Program-made: the position numbers and the translations under genes
DNA from: Luteibacter sp. 9135
Lineage (GTDB): Bacteria > Pseudomonadota > Gammaproteobacteria > Xanthomonadales > Rhodanobacteraceae
Direction: 5' to 3'
NCBI RefSeq assembly: GCF_000745005.1
Contig: NZ_JQNB01000001.1
Location: 1,791,501-1,855,500, forward strand
DNA length: 64,000 nucleotides
Shown: positions 8,586 through 19,122 of the stretch, piece by piece
Layout: each line of letters starts with the position of its first letter
How positions within the stretch are numbered: the stretch's first letter is position 1
Notes under the pieces: generated by a model
Told to the model about the DNA's origin: nothing
What the model saw: the letters and a program-made list of their open reading frames with translations, nothing else
Database searches by the model: none

Positions 8586-9896
8586 TTAGAACGCCACCGA
8601 CATCTTCAGACCGAGCACCAGCGCGTCGTCGTTCTGCTTGCTGCCGCCCGGATCCTTGATGTACTGCAGGTTGGGACGCAGTGCGATCGAGGGGATCGGC
8701 GAGTAGCTGTAGAACACTTCGGCGACCTTCTCGTAGCCGTCGTTGACGATGCCGTCCGTGCCGGTGATGGCATTGACCAGGCGCTGGTTCTTCGCGGCGT
8801 AACCGCTGGCGTGCGAGCCACCGATGGCGGCGCCGATGAAGTCGTTCGGGCGATCGAAGATGCCCTTGTACTCCATGCCCAGCGAGATCTGGTTATTGGT
8901 CGCCGAGGTCTCGTGGTCGGCCGAGGCGATGTTCAGGAACACCGTGGTGCCCTTGCCGCCGGCTTCGCCGGACACCTGCTGCTGGAAGGTGATCCACGCG
9001 CCCTTGCGGGAATCGTGCTGCAGCGGCTCGTTGCCGGTCAGCGCGATGGGCTGGCGGTTCACGTCGAGGTACAGGTCGTTACCCTTGGACGTGTTGTACC
9101 AGACGCCGGCGCGGTACGAACCGGGCAGGCCGTTGACCATCGGCTTCCAGCCGAACTCCAGGGGGATCAGCGCACCGGTGGTGCCGCCGGGGAAGTTCGG
9201 CTTGAGGCCGTTGTGACGCGCGTAGGAGTCGTCGACGTACTTCGGGTTGACCTGGTAGGCCGCGATCTGGACGAAGGTTTCCTTCGAGGTATCCAGCTTC
9301 AGCACCGTGGCCCACTGGCTGGTCGGCCAGTTGACCCAGTAGTCGCCCACGATGTTACCCGGCTGCGCGCCGCAGAAGGTCAGGTTCTGGAAGTCGCACG
9401 AGAACTGGTTGATGTCCTCGCCGACCGGCAGGCGGCCGATCTTCCAGGTCAGGCGATCGTCGAAGAACTTCTGCACCAGGGAGAAGACGGTCAGGTGCCA
9501 GGTCTGGCCGCGACCGTAGACTTCCTGGATCAGCTGGTTGTTGCCGATGTTGGCGTCGGCGCCGATGTTGCGGCCGTTACGATCGGTAACCACGATGTTG
9601 AACGTCGCGCCGTTCCAGCCCCACAGCTTCTGCAGGTCGAACGCGGCGCCCAGCTTCCACTGGTCGGTGTAACGGGTGATGTTCTTGGTGCCGCCCGAGT
9701 AGTTGTGGGCCGCTTCACCGCCGTAACCGAGGTCGAACTTCACGCCGGCATCTTCGAGCCGCGTGCGTTCACCGTTCCAGTCACCGAACAGGTATTTGCT
9801 GGTTGCGAGGTCGTCGGCGTGCGCCGCGGTAGCAGCCAGGCCGAGGCATGCGAGCAGCACGCCGGCGATGGGACGCTTAGCGAGTACGTTGAGCAT
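8586..9896 (-). CDS. OprB-family carbohydrate porin
   Basis: 436 residues with signal peptide (about 1-27, cleavage near AHA-DD). The start of the mature protein (KYLFGDWNGERTRLEDAGV) is the OprB signature, and the chain ends in the outer-membrane Phe (KMSVAF). OprB-type 16-strand barrels admit sugars and polyols across the outer membrane. It is 116 nt downstream of iolA on the same strand, with a likely promoter of its own. Uptake of inositol or a similar polyol for the adjacent ABC transporter is an inference from position. GTTGCAAC at 9952-9959 is a possible regulator half-site. Confidence 0.88.
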   Translation of the reverse strand: MLNVLAKRPIAGVLLACLGLAATAAHADDLATSKYLFGDWNGERTRLEDAGVKFDLGYGGEAAHNYSGGTKNITRYTDQWKLGAAFDLQKLWGWNGATFNIVVTDRNGRNIGADANIGNNQLIQEVYGRGQTWHLTVFSLVQKFFDDRLTWKIGRLPVGEDINQFSCDFQNLTFCGAQPGNIVGDYWVNWPTSQWATVLKLDTSKETFVQIAAYQVNPKYVDDSYARHNGLKPNFPGGTTGALIPLEFGWKPMVNGLPGSYRAGVWYNTSKGNDLYLDVNRQPIALTGNEPLQHDSRKGAWITFQQQVSGEAGGKGTTVFLNIASADHETSATNNQISLGMEYKGIFDRPNDFIGAAIGGSHASGYAAKNQRLVNAITGTDGIVNDGYEKVAEVFYSYSPIPSIALRPNLQYIKDPGGSKQNDDALVLGLKMSVAF

Positions 9897-10012
9897 GTGT
9901 CCTTCTCCCTGAAAATTTATGCTTTTGCGTTTATGGCTTTTGATTATCTAAGTTGCAACGCACAATAGCTCCCCGCGCGTCCAACCCGCCGCATCATAAT
10001 GTTTTTGTCAGA

Positions 10013-11536
10013 CTAATGTGTGGGCATCGCGAATTCCGCCCCTGCACTTTCGTCGTGGTTCAGCCAGCGCTGTGTGACAGCTTTCTGTCTTGTGTAGAAG
10101 CGCACAGATTCCGGGCCGTGGGCGTGGTGGTCTCCCATCAGGCTCTTCTTCCAGCCGCCGAAGCTGTGGAAGGCCATCGGCACGGGGATGGGGATGTTGA
10201 TGCCGATCATGCCTACCTGAACGCGGTGGGCGAACTCGCGCGCCACCTGGCCGTCGCGGGTGAAGATGGCCGTGCCGTTGCCGAATTCATGCTCGTCCAC
10301 CAGTTTCAGCGCACTGGCGAAATCCGGCACGCGAACGACGCAGAGCACGGGTCCGAAGATTTCTTCCTTGTAGATGCGCATGGCGGGGGTGACGCGGTCG
10401 AACAGCGTGCCGCCCACGAAAAAGCCCTGTTCGCAACCGGCGACCTGGTAGCCGCGGCCGTCCACGACCAGCTCGGCACCGGCCGCTTCGCCGTCGTCGA
10501 TGTAGTGGGTGATGCGGTCGCGATGCATGCCGGTGACCACCGGGCCCATCTCGATCGTCTCGTCCAGGCCATGGCCGATGCGCAGCGCCTTCACCCGCGG
10601 CGCGAGCTTCGCCACCAGCGCATCGGCGGTGGCCTCGCCGACGGCGACGGCCACGGATATCGCCATGCAGCGCTCACCGGCGGCACCGTAACCCGCGCCC
10701 ATCAGTGCATCCGCCGTCTTGTCGAGGTCGGCGTCGGGCATGACGATCATGTGGTTCTTCGCGCCGCCCAGTGCCTGTACGCGTTTGCCCCTGGCGGAAC
10801 CCTGCGCATAGATGTATTCGGCAATCGGCGTGGAACCGACGAAGCTCACCGCGCGAACCAGCGGATGTTCCAGCAGGGCATCCACGGCGGTCTTGTCGCC
10901 ATGCACCACGTTGAACACGCCGTCGGGAAGCCCGGCTTCCTGCAGCAGCCGGGCCAGCTCCACCGCCAGCGACGGATCGCGTTCGGACGGCTTCAATACG
11001 AAGGTGTTGCCGCAGGCCAGCGCCATGGGGAACATCCACATCGGCACCATGGCGGGGAAGTTGAACGGGGTGATGCCGGCGCACACGCCCAGCGCCTGGC
11101 GCATCGTCCAGGCATCGATACCGTTGGCGATCTGTTCGGTGTACTCACCCTTGAGCAGTTCCGGGATGCCGCAGGCGTATTCGACCACTTCCAGCCCGCG
11201 GATCACTTCGCCTTTCGCGTCGGAAAGCACCTTGCCGTGTTCGGCCACGATGATGCGCGCGAGACGGTCGAGGTCGCGCTCGATCAGGTTCTTGAAACGG
11301 AACATCACGCGCGCGCGCTTGAGCGGCGGCGTGTCGGACCATGCCGGGAACGCGGCATGCGCCGCGCGCACGGCGGCATCGACGTCGACGACCGACGCGA
11401 GGTCCACCTCGGCCGCGGGCACGCCGCGCGCCGGGTCGTAGACCGGTGCCGTGCCGGAGGGCGAGCCGGTATAGGGCTTGCCGTCGATGAAATGGCCGAT
11501 ACGGGGAAGGGAGGAAGCGGAAGGCTGGGCGGACAT
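10013..11536 (-). CDS. iolA: CoA-acylating methylmalonate-semialdehyde dehydrogenase
   Basis: 507 residues. The aldehyde dehydrogenase fold shows [36 protein letters not shown] and the active-site GERCMA with nucleophile Cys290, the MmsA/IolA signature. It converts malonate semialdehyde to acetyl-CoA (or methylmalonate semialdehyde to propionyl-CoA) with NAD+ and CoA, the last step of inositol breakdown. It is last in the minus-strand iol operon, 25 nt after iolB. The name mmsA would fit equally by sequence; context supports iolA. Confidence 0.93.
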   Translation of the reverse strand: MSAQPSASSLPRIGHFIDGKPYTGSPSGTAPVYDPARGVPAAEVDLASVVDVDAAVRAAHAAFPAWSDTPPLKRARVMFRFKNLIERDLDRLARIIVAEHGKVLSDAKGEVIRGLEVVEYACGIPELLKGEYTEQIANGIDAWTMRQALGVCAGITPFNFPAMVPMWMFPMALACGNTFVLKPSERDPSLAVELARLLQEAGLPDGVFNVVHGDKTAVDALLEHPLVRAVSFVGSTPIAEYIYAQGSARGKRVQALGGAKNHMIVMPDADLDKTADALMGAGYGAAGERCMAISVAVAVGEATADALVAKLAPRVKALRIGHGLDETIEMGPVVTGMHRDRITHYIDDGEAAGAELVVDGRGYQVAGCEQGFFVGGTLFDRVTPAMRIYKEEIFGPVLCVVRVPDFASALKLVDEHEFGNGTAIFTRDGQVAREFAHRVQVGMIGINIPIPVPMAFHSFGGWKKSLMGDHHAHGPESVRFYTRQKAVTQRWLNHDESAGAEFAMPTH

Positions 11537-11561
11537 GTTCGGTTACTCCGATGCGGCGCGG

Positions 11562-12359
11562 TCAGCGCGCGATCATCCATTCGTGGGCGGGATCGTTGCG
11601 GAAGTGCCAGGCGCGGCTCGGGCCGGCCATGACATTGAGGTAGTAGCCGCGGTAGCCGTGCGGCATCACCACCGGGTGGTAGCCGCGCGGCACCATCACC
11701 ACGTCGTGGTTGCCGACGGCCATCGACTCGTCGATGTCGCGCTCGTCGGTGTAGACACGCTGGAAGGCAAAACCCTGCGGCGGATCGACGCGATGGTAGT
11801 AGGTCTCTTCCAGCACGCTTTCTTCCGGCAGGGCGTCGGTGTCGTGCTTGTGCGGTGGGTAGCTGGACGAATGCCCTGCCGGGGTCAGCACCTCGACCAC
11901 CAGCAGCGACTCCGCGTCTTCCGTCTCCGGCAGGATGTCGCACACGTAGCGTGTGTTGGCGCCGGTGCCGCGCGTGGAGCGCTTCATCGAGGCGGGGTCG
12001 ATCAGGCGCGCCGGAAACTTGCCGGTGGCCGGCGCGGACGCCAGCGCAAGCTCGGCGTCGGTGTGCGCGGTTACCGTGTAAACCGATGAGGGCGGCGCAT
12101 ACACCGCATGCGGCGCGCGGTCCTCGAACACACTGGCGCGTCCGTCGAGGTCCTTCCACGACTGGCCTGCAACCGCGATGTCCACGCGGCCCACGAGCAC
12201 CACCAGGCAGCCTTCGCGACGTTCCGGTAGCGCGATCTCGACGGTGGAGCCCGCCACGATGCGACGCGCCTCGAAACCCACGTGCTTCCAGTGGGCGGTT
12301 TCCGGCGTGACCTTGACGATCGCCTCGCCGGTGGGCATGGCCTTGACCAGCAGGCTCAT
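11562..12359 (-). CDS. iolB: 5-deoxy-glucuronate isomerase
   Basis: 265 residues forming a double cupin (KduI/IolB family). The metal-binding cluster YPPHKHD...EETYYHR is present, as is MVPRGYHPVVMPHGYRGYYLN near the end. It isomerises 5-deoxy-D-glucuronate to 5-dehydro-2-deoxy-D-gluconate, the substrate of IolC. The ATG at 12359 overlaps the iolE stop (ATGA), indicating translational coupling. Confidence 0.95.
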   Translation of the reverse strand: MSLLVKAMPTGEAIVKVTPETAHWKHVGFEARRIVAGSTVEIALPERREGCLVVLVGRVDIAVAGQSWKDLDGRASVFEDRAPHAVYAPPSSVYTVTAHTDAELALASAPATGKFPARLIDPASMKRSTRGTGANTRYVCDILPETEDAESLLVVEVLTPAGHSSSYPPHKHDTDALPEESVLEETYYHRVDPPQGFAFQRVYTDERDIDESMAVGNHDVVMVPRGYHPVVMPHGYRGYYLNVMAGPSRAWHFRNDPAHEWMIAR

Positions 12360-13264
12360 GCGGCCTCCCCGACCGTCGCGCGGTCCAGCAGGTTACGCAG
12401 TGTGTCGTAGCCTTTCTTGGCGAAGGCATAGCTGGGTGCCACGGACGGGTCCTGCTCGGCCTCGACCACCAGCCAGCCGGTGTACCCGTGGGTTTTCAGC
12501 CGATCGATGATGGCCGCGAAATCGATCACGCCGTCGCCCGGCACGGTAAAGGCGCCGTTGAGCACGGACTCGAGGAAGGTCCAGTGGCGGTTGCGTGCCA
12601 GGCGGACCACCCCGGGGCGCACATCCTTGCAGTGCACGTGGCAGATGCGGCCGATGTGGCGGTCGAGCACGGCCAGCGGATCGCCGCCGCCGAAGTACGT
12701 GTGGCCGCTGTCGAACAACAGGCCCACCTCGTCGCCGGTGTGGGCCATCAGCTGGTCCACGTCCTCGGGCGATTCCACATAGGCGCCCATGTGATGGTGG
12801 TAGGCCAGCCGCACGCCGTGCGACAGCGTGAACGTCGCGAACGCGGTGAGGTTGTCGCCGTAGCGTTTCCAGTCGTCGGCCGTGCGGAAGCGCGGGCGCT
12901 TGTATAGCGGCACCGGCTCACCCTGGATGGCGTGGGCCACCTCGCCGTAGACCATGACCTTGCAGCCGTTCTCGGCCAGCAGACGGAGGTGTTTCTCCAC
13001 GGCCACGGTTTCATCCTTCGCGGAGCGCTCGGCCACGCGTCCGGAATACCAGCCGGACACCACGTCCAGGCCGTAGCCGGCCATCAGGTCGCGCAGCGCG
13101 GCCGGCTCCTTCGGGAACTTGTTGCCCAGCTCGAAGCCCTCGTAGCCGATGGCCTTGCCTTCGGTGAGCGCGGTGGACAGCGGGATCTCGCCGCCGAGCG
13201 AGGGCAGGTCGTCGTTGCTCCAGGAGATCGGGTTGATGCCGATGCGGATGGGATCGTTTTTCAT
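12356..13264 (-). CDS. iolE: myo-inosose-2 dehydratase
   Basis: 302 residues, TIM-barrel of the xylose-isomerase-like (AP_endonuc_2) family, opening MKNDPIRIGINPISWSNDDL as in IolE. The metal-site segments are GLLFDSGHTYFGGG, ICHVHCKDVRPG and LVVEAEQDPS. It dehydrates 2-keto-myo-inositol to 3,5/4-trihydroxycyclohexane-1,2-dione. The frame is open much further upstream, but the ATG at 13264 overlaps the iolD stop and gives the family length. No iolI or iolH homologue is present beside it. Confidence 0.95.
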   Translation of the reverse strand: MKNDPIRIGINPISWSNDDLPSLGGEIPLSTALTEGKAIGYEGFELGNKFPKEPAALRDLMAGYGLDVVSGWYSGRVAERSAKDETVAVEKHLRLLAENGCKVMVYGEVAHAIQGEPVPLYKRPRFRTADDWKRYGDNLTAFATFTLSHGVRLAYHHHMGAYVESPEDVDQLMAHTGDEVGLLFDSGHTYFGGGDPLAVLDRHIGRICHVHCKDVRPGVVRLARNRHWTFLESVLNGAFTVPGDGVIDFAAIIDRLKTHGYTGWLVVEAEQDPSVAPSYAFAKKGYDTLRNLLDRATVGEAA

Positions 13265-15162
13265 GTGGGCGTGTTCCTGGTCTTGCGGGCCACGATGGCG
13301 GTGTCGTAACCGGCGCGGGCGTCGCGCACGGCATCGCGCGACGATACTTCGGGAATCGCCACCTCCCACCATGCGCCGCCTTCGTCCGTGGTGCGCGTGT
13401 GGTCGGTGTCGATGCTGATGAGGTAGGTACGGTCGGCGGCGCGTGCGCGTTCCATGGCGGCCTCCAGGCCGGCGATGTCGGCGACGTGCTCGGCGATCGC
13501 GCCCATGGCGCGGGCATGCGCGGCGAAGTCGATGGTGGGTGCGCCGTGCCGGCCCTGCACGCAATCGTCGAACATGTTGTTGAACGCGGCGCTGCCGGTG
13601 GACTGTTGCAGCCGGTTGATGCAGCCGTAACCGCGGTTGTCCAGCACCACGACGATGAGCTTGGCGTCGAGCATCACCGAGGTGGCGATCTCGGAATTCA
13701 TCATGAGGTAGCTGCCGTCGCCGACCATGACCACCACCTCGCGGTCGGGCAGGGCCATCTTCACGCCCAGGCCGCCGGCGATCTCATAACCCATGCACGA
13801 GTAGCCGTATTCCATGTGGTAACCGCCGGGTGTTTCGGTGCGCCACAGCTTTTCCAGTTCCGCCGGTAGCGTGCCCGCGGCGCAGACGACCACGTCGTCT
13901 TGCGTGGAGCGTGACGACGAGCGTTGCACGGCACCGATCACTTCGCCGTCGTAGGGCAGGCGGCCTGCCGGCGGCTGGCGGGCATCCGTGGTGCGCGCCA
14001 CGATGTCCAGCCATGCCCCGGCCAACTGGCGCGCGCGCAATGTCCAGGCTTCCGGAGCGGTCCAGTCCTCCAGGCCGAAGCCCAGGTCGTCCAGCACGCG
14101 TGCGGCATCCCCGATCACTTCCAGGCCGTTGCCCTTGAGCGCGTCGAACGTGTTGACGTTGACCGAGAGGATCGGCACGTGGGCGAACAGGGCGTTGGAG
14201 CCTGTGGTGAAGTCCTGCAGTCGCGTGCCCACGGCGATCACCAGGTCGGCGTCGCGCAGCAGGGCGTTGGCGGCGGTGGAGCCGCAGACGCCCGCGGGGC
14301 CGAGATGCAGCGGGTGGTTCCACGGCAGCACGCCCTTGCCGGCCTGGGTCTCGCACACGGGCACGCCGTGCTTGTCGGCAAAGGCCAGCAATTGCGGGGT
14401 GGCCCTGGCGTACAGGGCACCGCCGCCGGCCACGATGACCGGACGCTCGGCCGCCTCGATGGCGTCCAGCGCGTGCATCAGTTCGTCGTCGGTGGGCTGC
14501 GGCGCGCGGAACACGATCTCGCGCGGCTCGAAGAAGGCCAGCGGCCAGTCGTACGCCTCGGCCTGCACGTCCTGCGGCAACGCCAGCGTCACCGGGCCGC
14601 AGAGGGCGGCATCGGTGAGCGCGCGGATGGCCCGTGGCAGCGCCGTCAGCAACTGTTCCGGACGCACGATGCGGTCGAAGTAGCGGGACACCGGACGCAG
14701 GCAGTCGTTGACCGAGACGGTGCCGTCGCCGAAATCCTCCAGCTGTTGCAGCACCGGATCCGGTGCGCGCGAGACGAAGATGTCGCCGGGCAGCAACAGC
14801 ACCGGCAGGCGGTTGACGTGAGCCAGCGCCGCCGCCGTCACGAGGTTGGTGGCACCCGGTCCGATGGACGTGGTGACGGCCATCATCCGCCGGCGCATGT
14901 GCGCTTTGGCGTAGGCGATGGCGGTATGCGCCATCGCCTGTTCGTTGTGCGCGCGATACGTCGGCAGCGTGTCGCGGATGCCGTGCAGCGCTTCACCCAG
15001 CCCGGCCACGTTGCCGTGGCCGAAGATGGCGAAGACCCCGCCGAACAGCGGCGCCGACACATCGCTGTCCGGATCGCGGCCCTGCAGTGCGGCGAGGTAA
15101 CGGACCAACGCCTGCGCCGTGGTCAGCCGGACGGTGGCCGGGGGAGAGGAGGGCGTGGTCAT
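13261..15162 (-). CDS. iolD: 3D-(3,5/4)-trihydroxycyclohexane-1,2-dione acylhydrolase (THcHDO hydrolase)
   Basis: 633 residues; start at 15162 (MTTPSSPPATVRLTTAQAL), overlapping the iolC stop by 4 nt. A ThDP-dependent enzyme in acetolactate-synthase order: N-terminal PYR domain with the catalytic-Glu region, a central domain, and a C-terminal PP domain with GDGSYLMMNSE...LDN for Mg-ThDP binding. It opens the inositol-derived ring by hydrolysis to 5-deoxy-glucuronate. Length and context match IolD. Confidence 0.95.
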   Translation of the reverse strand: MTTPSSPPATVRLTTAQALVRYLAALQGRDPDSDVSAPLFGGVFAIFGHGNVAGLGEALHGIRDTLPTYRAHNEQAMAHTAIAYAKAHMRRRMMAVTTSIGPGATNLVTAAALAHVNRLPVLLLPGDIFVSRAPDPVLQQLEDFGDGTVSVNDCLRPVSRYFDRIVRPEQLLTALPRAIRALTDAALCGPVTLALPQDVQAEAYDWPLAFFEPREIVFRAPQPTDDELMHALDAIEAAERPVIVAGGGALYARATPQLLAFADKHGVPVCETQAGKGVLPWNHPLHLGPAGVCGSTAANALLRDADLVIAVGTRLQDFTTGSNALFAHVPILSVNVNTFDALKGNGLEVIGDAARVLDDLGFGLEDWTAPEAWTLRARQLAGAWLDIVARTTDARQPPAGRLPYDGEVIGAVQRSSSRSTQDDVVVCAAGTLPAELEKLWRTETPGGYHMEYGYSCMGYEIAGGLGVKMALPDREVVVMVGDGSYLMMNSEIATSVMLDAKLIVVVLDNRGYGCINRLQQSTGSAAFNNMFDDCVQGRHGAPTIDFAAHARAMGAIAEHVADIAGLEAAMERARAADRTYLISIDTDHTRTTDEGGAWWEVAIPEVSSRDAVRDARAGYDTAIVARKTRNTPT

Positions 15163-17129
15163 GCCGCGGCGCCTTCCCGCATCGGCGCCTGCGGGGCACG
15201 ACGGCCTTCGCGCCACAGGGCGATCATCCGTTCGAACGCCGCACGCGCCTGGGCGACCAGCGTCTCATCGTCGATCCGCCCCGCCAGCCAGGCTTTCGCC
15301 GGTTCGCTGAACAAGGTGCGGCCCACCGCGAAGCCGCGGCACGTGGTGCTCTCCAGGGCATCGGCGAAGCCGGCCGCCAGGACTTCTTCCGGGGCATTCA
15401 GGCCGAGCAGCAGCACGCCCCGGCAATGCGGGTCGCGCTCGGCGATCAGGGCGTCGATGCCTTGCCAGGCGTCGCGCTGCGGCGGGCAAAGCTTCCACCA
15501 GTCGGGGCGGATGCCGAGGTTGTAGATGCGTTTCATCGAGCGCAGCACCAGCTCGTCGCGCTGGGCGGGGCCGCCCGTGCACGGCGGGATGATTTCCAGC
15601 AGCAGCTCGTGGCCGCTGATGACGGCGGCGTCGTAGAGCGAACGGATCTGGGTTTCCTGTTCCACGCGTTCCATGGGCGTGGCATCGGGATCGAAGGCCA
15701 CGAGGCACTTGATGACGTGCTCGCGCGGCCACGCGATCAGCTGGCTGCCGATGGAGCGGCCGCGTTCGAGTTCGAGAGGACTGGAGCCCGGCACTTCCAC
15801 CGGGCGGCCGATCCACCAGCCGCGACCGGTGGCCGCGTTCAGTGCGTTCTGGCCGTAGCGGTCGTCGGCCAGCAGGCCGACATGGCCCTGCAGGTGGCCG
15901 GCGCGTTCGGTGGCGGCCACCGCCTCCACGAGCAGCTCCTTCAGGCGCGGCAGCCGGGCTTCGTCGCCGCCGGCTTCGCGGGTCAGCTCGAAGAACGGCA
16001 CCCGGTGGTCGAAGGCGAACACATAGAGGTCGTTCCATGCCTTGCGCGGTACGGCGGTGCGATGCAGGTGGGACAGCTCGGCGTCGCGATCGGGCCGCGG
16101 GATGCCGCCCTCGCGCGCCAGGAAGGCGTCCAGTTCCGCACGGGCGGGCATGGCCGGTGCGCAGCCGTGGCGGGACACCACGATGGCGCCGCAGGCATTG
16201 GCGAACGCGCAGGCCTGCGCCACGGACTCGCCGTCCAGCCAGCCGGTCAGGAAGCCGGAGAGGAAGGCATCGCCCGCGCCGAGCACGTTCAGCACCTCCA
16301 CGCGCGCACCGCGGTAGGTGGGGGCGTCGTCGATGCGCTCGGGAATGGGGCCGTCGATCACGCTGCAGCCGATGGCGCCACGCTTGACCACCAGCGTGGC
16401 GGCGCTGATGCCACGCACTGCGCGCAGTGCCGCCAGCAGGTCTTCACTGCCGCCGGCGATATGGAATTCTTCTTCCGTGCCGACGATCAGGTCGAAGCCC
16501 GGCAGGCTGGCCTGCAAATGTGCGGTGACATGATCGGCGGCCACGAAGCGGCGTTCGCCGTCGCCCTTGCCCGTCAGGCCCCAGAGCACCGGGCGGTAAT
16601 CGATGTCGAGCACCGTACGCACGTCGTGCTGGCGGGCCAGGTCGATGGCGCGGGTGGCGGCGGCATGCACGCCCGGCTGCGACAGGTGCGTGCCGGTGAT
16701 GGCCAGTGCGCGGCAGCGGGCAATGAAGGCCTCGTCGATATCCTCCGTGGTCAGCCCCATGTCGGCGCAGTTGTCGCGATAGAACAGCAGCGGAAACGTC
16801 TCGCGATCCTTGATGCCCAGGATGGCCAGGGCGGTGAGCCGGTCCGTGTCCACCGTGACCTGACTGATGTCACAGCCTTCCGCTTCCAGCGTCTCGGTGA
16901 GGAAGCGGCCCATGTGATCGTCGCCGACGCGGGCGAGCATGGCCGAGCGCAGGCCCAGCCGTGCCGTGCCGAAGGCGACGTTGGCCGAAGATCCACCGAG
17001 GTACTTGGCGAAACTGGTGGCGTCCTCCAGGCGGGCGCCGATCTGCTGGGCGTAGAGATCCACCGCGAGCCGGCCGAGGCAGGCGACGTCGATGGGGCGG
17101 GAGGCGGAACGGGGCAGGAGACTACGCAT
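15159..17129 (-). CDS. iolC: 5-dehydro-2-deoxygluconokinase fused to DUF2090 aldolase-like domain
   Basis: 656 residues, about twice a plain IolC. Residues 1 to about 325 are a PfkB/ribokinase domain (CLGRLAVDLYAQQ, GGSSANVAFGTARLG, and GAGDAF with catalytic Asp near 285). Residues about 340-645 are DUF2090, a TIM-barrel domain related to class I/II aldolases. The kinase phosphorylates 5-dehydro-2-deoxygluconate. The fused domain is widely thought to replace IolJ aldolase and cleave the product to DHAP and malonate semialdehyde, which fits the absence of a separate iolJ here. Confidence 0.94.
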   Translation of the reverse strand: MRSLLPRSASRPIDVACLGRLAVDLYAQQIGARLEDATSFAKYLGGSSANVAFGTARLGLRSAMLARVGDDHMGRFLTETLEAEGCDISQVTVDTDRLTALAILGIKDRETFPLLFYRDNCADMGLTTEDIDEAFIARCRALAITGTHLSQPGVHAAATRAIDLARQHDVRTVLDIDYRPVLWGLTGKGDGERRFVAADHVTAHLQASLPGFDLIVGTEEEFHIAGGSEDLLAALRAVRGISAATLVVKRGAIGCSVIDGPIPERIDDAPTYRGARVEVLNVLGAGDAFLSGFLTGWLDGESVAQACAFANACGAIVVSRHGCAPAMPARAELDAFLAREGGIPRPDRDAELSHLHRTAVPRKAWNDLYVFAFDHRVPFFELTREAGGDEARLPRLKELLVEAVAATERAGHLQGHVGLLADDRYGQNALNAATGRGWWIGRPVEVPGSSPLELERGRSIGSQLIAWPREHVIKCLVAFDPDATPMERVEQETQIRSLYDAAVISGHELLLEIIPPCTGGPAQRDELVLRSMKRIYNLGIRPDWWKLCPPQRDAWQGIDALIAERDPHCRGVLLLGLNAPEEVLAAGFADALESTTCRGFAVGRTLFSEPAKAWLAGRIDDETLVAQARAAFERMIALWREGRRAPQAPMREGAAA

Positions 17130-17144
17130 GGGGTTTTTCCGTGT

Positions 17145-17933
<789 letters not shown>

Positions 17934-17944
17934 GGGGGCGGTCC

Positions 17945-19105
17945 TCACTTGGTGCTCGCAGCGCGGCTGCGGATGTAGTGGTTGAACAGCACCGCCAGCA
18001 GCAACATCCCGCCGAGGAAGACGCGGTACCAGTCCGAATCGATGTTGGTGTACGAGATGCCGATCTGCACGACGCCGAAGATCAGTGCGCCGAAGCAGGC
18101 GCCGATCACCGAGCCGAAGCCGCCGGTGAGCAACGCACCGCCGATCACCACGGCGATGATGGCTTCGAACTCTTTCTGCAGGCCGCGATCCGCAGCGGCC
18201 GAGCCCACGTCGGCCACCTGCAGCACGCCGAACAGGCAGGCGCAGAAGGCGGTGAGTACGAACAGTGAAACCTTGACCCGGCGCACCGGGACGCCGACGT
18301 TCTTGGCCGCGTTGGCGTCACCGCCGACGACGAAGATCCAGTTGCCGAAGCGGGTGCGCGCCAGCACGAAGCCAGCGGCCAGACCCATCACCAGCCACCA
18401 CACCAGCACCTTGGGGATGCCACCGACGACCGGGTCGCCGCTGGGCAGCTTCTCGATCAGGTTCATGCCGGCCAGCGCGGTGAACAGCCAGTGCAGCGTG
18501 GTGCCGGAGAACAGCGCGTTGATCACCGGGTCTTCCGCGAACTTGTCGCCCACGCCGCTGACGATGGTGCTGTTGGCGAAGCTGGTGGACAGCACCAGCG
18601 TCAGGCCGCGCAGGATGAACATGAAGGCGAGGGTGACGATGAACGACGGCAACCGGGTGCGTACCACCAGGTAACCGTTGAGCGCGCCCAGCGCCATGCA
18701 GCCGACGAAGGCGAAGATCACCGATGCCCACAGCGGCCAACCCATGTACATCGGTGGAATGGCGACCAGCACGCCGGCGAAGCCGATCATCGATCCCATC
18801 GACAGGTCGAACTCGCCGGCGATCATCAGCAGGCAGGCGCCCACGGCCAGGATGCCGAGGTACGCCGCCACCTGTGCCCAGTTGATCACGCCATCGAGTG
18901 CGAACATGCCCGACCCGCGGGCGAAGATGCCGAAGAAGACGAAGACGAGCACGGTGCCCGCGATCGACCCGAGCTCGGGCCGGTCGAGGAGAATGCGCCA
19001 CGGGGATACCCGTCGCACGCGTTCGTCCGTGGAGGTCGGTGCTTCCGGCGCGTTCGCACGGTTGGACTGGATCATGTTGGACACGCTCTCATTGATGGCG
19101 CTCAT
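17945..19105 (-). CDS. Sugar/inositol ABC transporter permease (CUT2/FrcC-like)
   Basis: 386 residues with about 9-10 transmembrane helices after a 45-residue polar N-terminus. The BPD_transp_2 features are clear: [37 protein letters not shown], GANAxx-type [15 protein letters not shown] and [21 protein letters not shown]. It forms the inner-membrane channel for the adjacent binding protein. It lies 17 nt after the binding-protein gene. Confidence 0.93.
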   Translation of the reverse strand: MSAINESVSNMIQSNRANAPEAPTSTDERVRRVSPWRILLDRPELGSIAGTVLVFVFFGIFARGSGMFALDGVINWAQVAAYLGILAVGACLLMIAGEFDLSMGSMIGFAGVLVAIPPMYMGWPLWASVIFAFVGCMALGALNGYLVVRTRLPSFIVTLAFMFILRGLTLVLSTSFANSTIVSGVGDKFAEDPVINALFSGTTLHWLFTALAGMNLIEKLPSGDPVVGGIPKVLVWWLVMGLAAGFVLARTRFGNWIFVVGGDANAAKNVGVPVRRVKVSLFVLTAFCACLFGVLQVADVGSAAADRGLQKEFEAIIAVVIGGALLTGGFGSVIGACFGALIFGVVQIGISYTNIDSDWYRVFLGGMLLLAVLFNHYIRSRAASTK

Positions 19106-19122
19106 GGTTCACTCCCCGACGA

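Noticed and set aside
13265..13564. Extended N-terminus of iolE
   Set aside because: It overlaps iolD in another frame; the ATG at 13264 starts the conserved protein and overlaps the iolD stop in the usual ATGA way.
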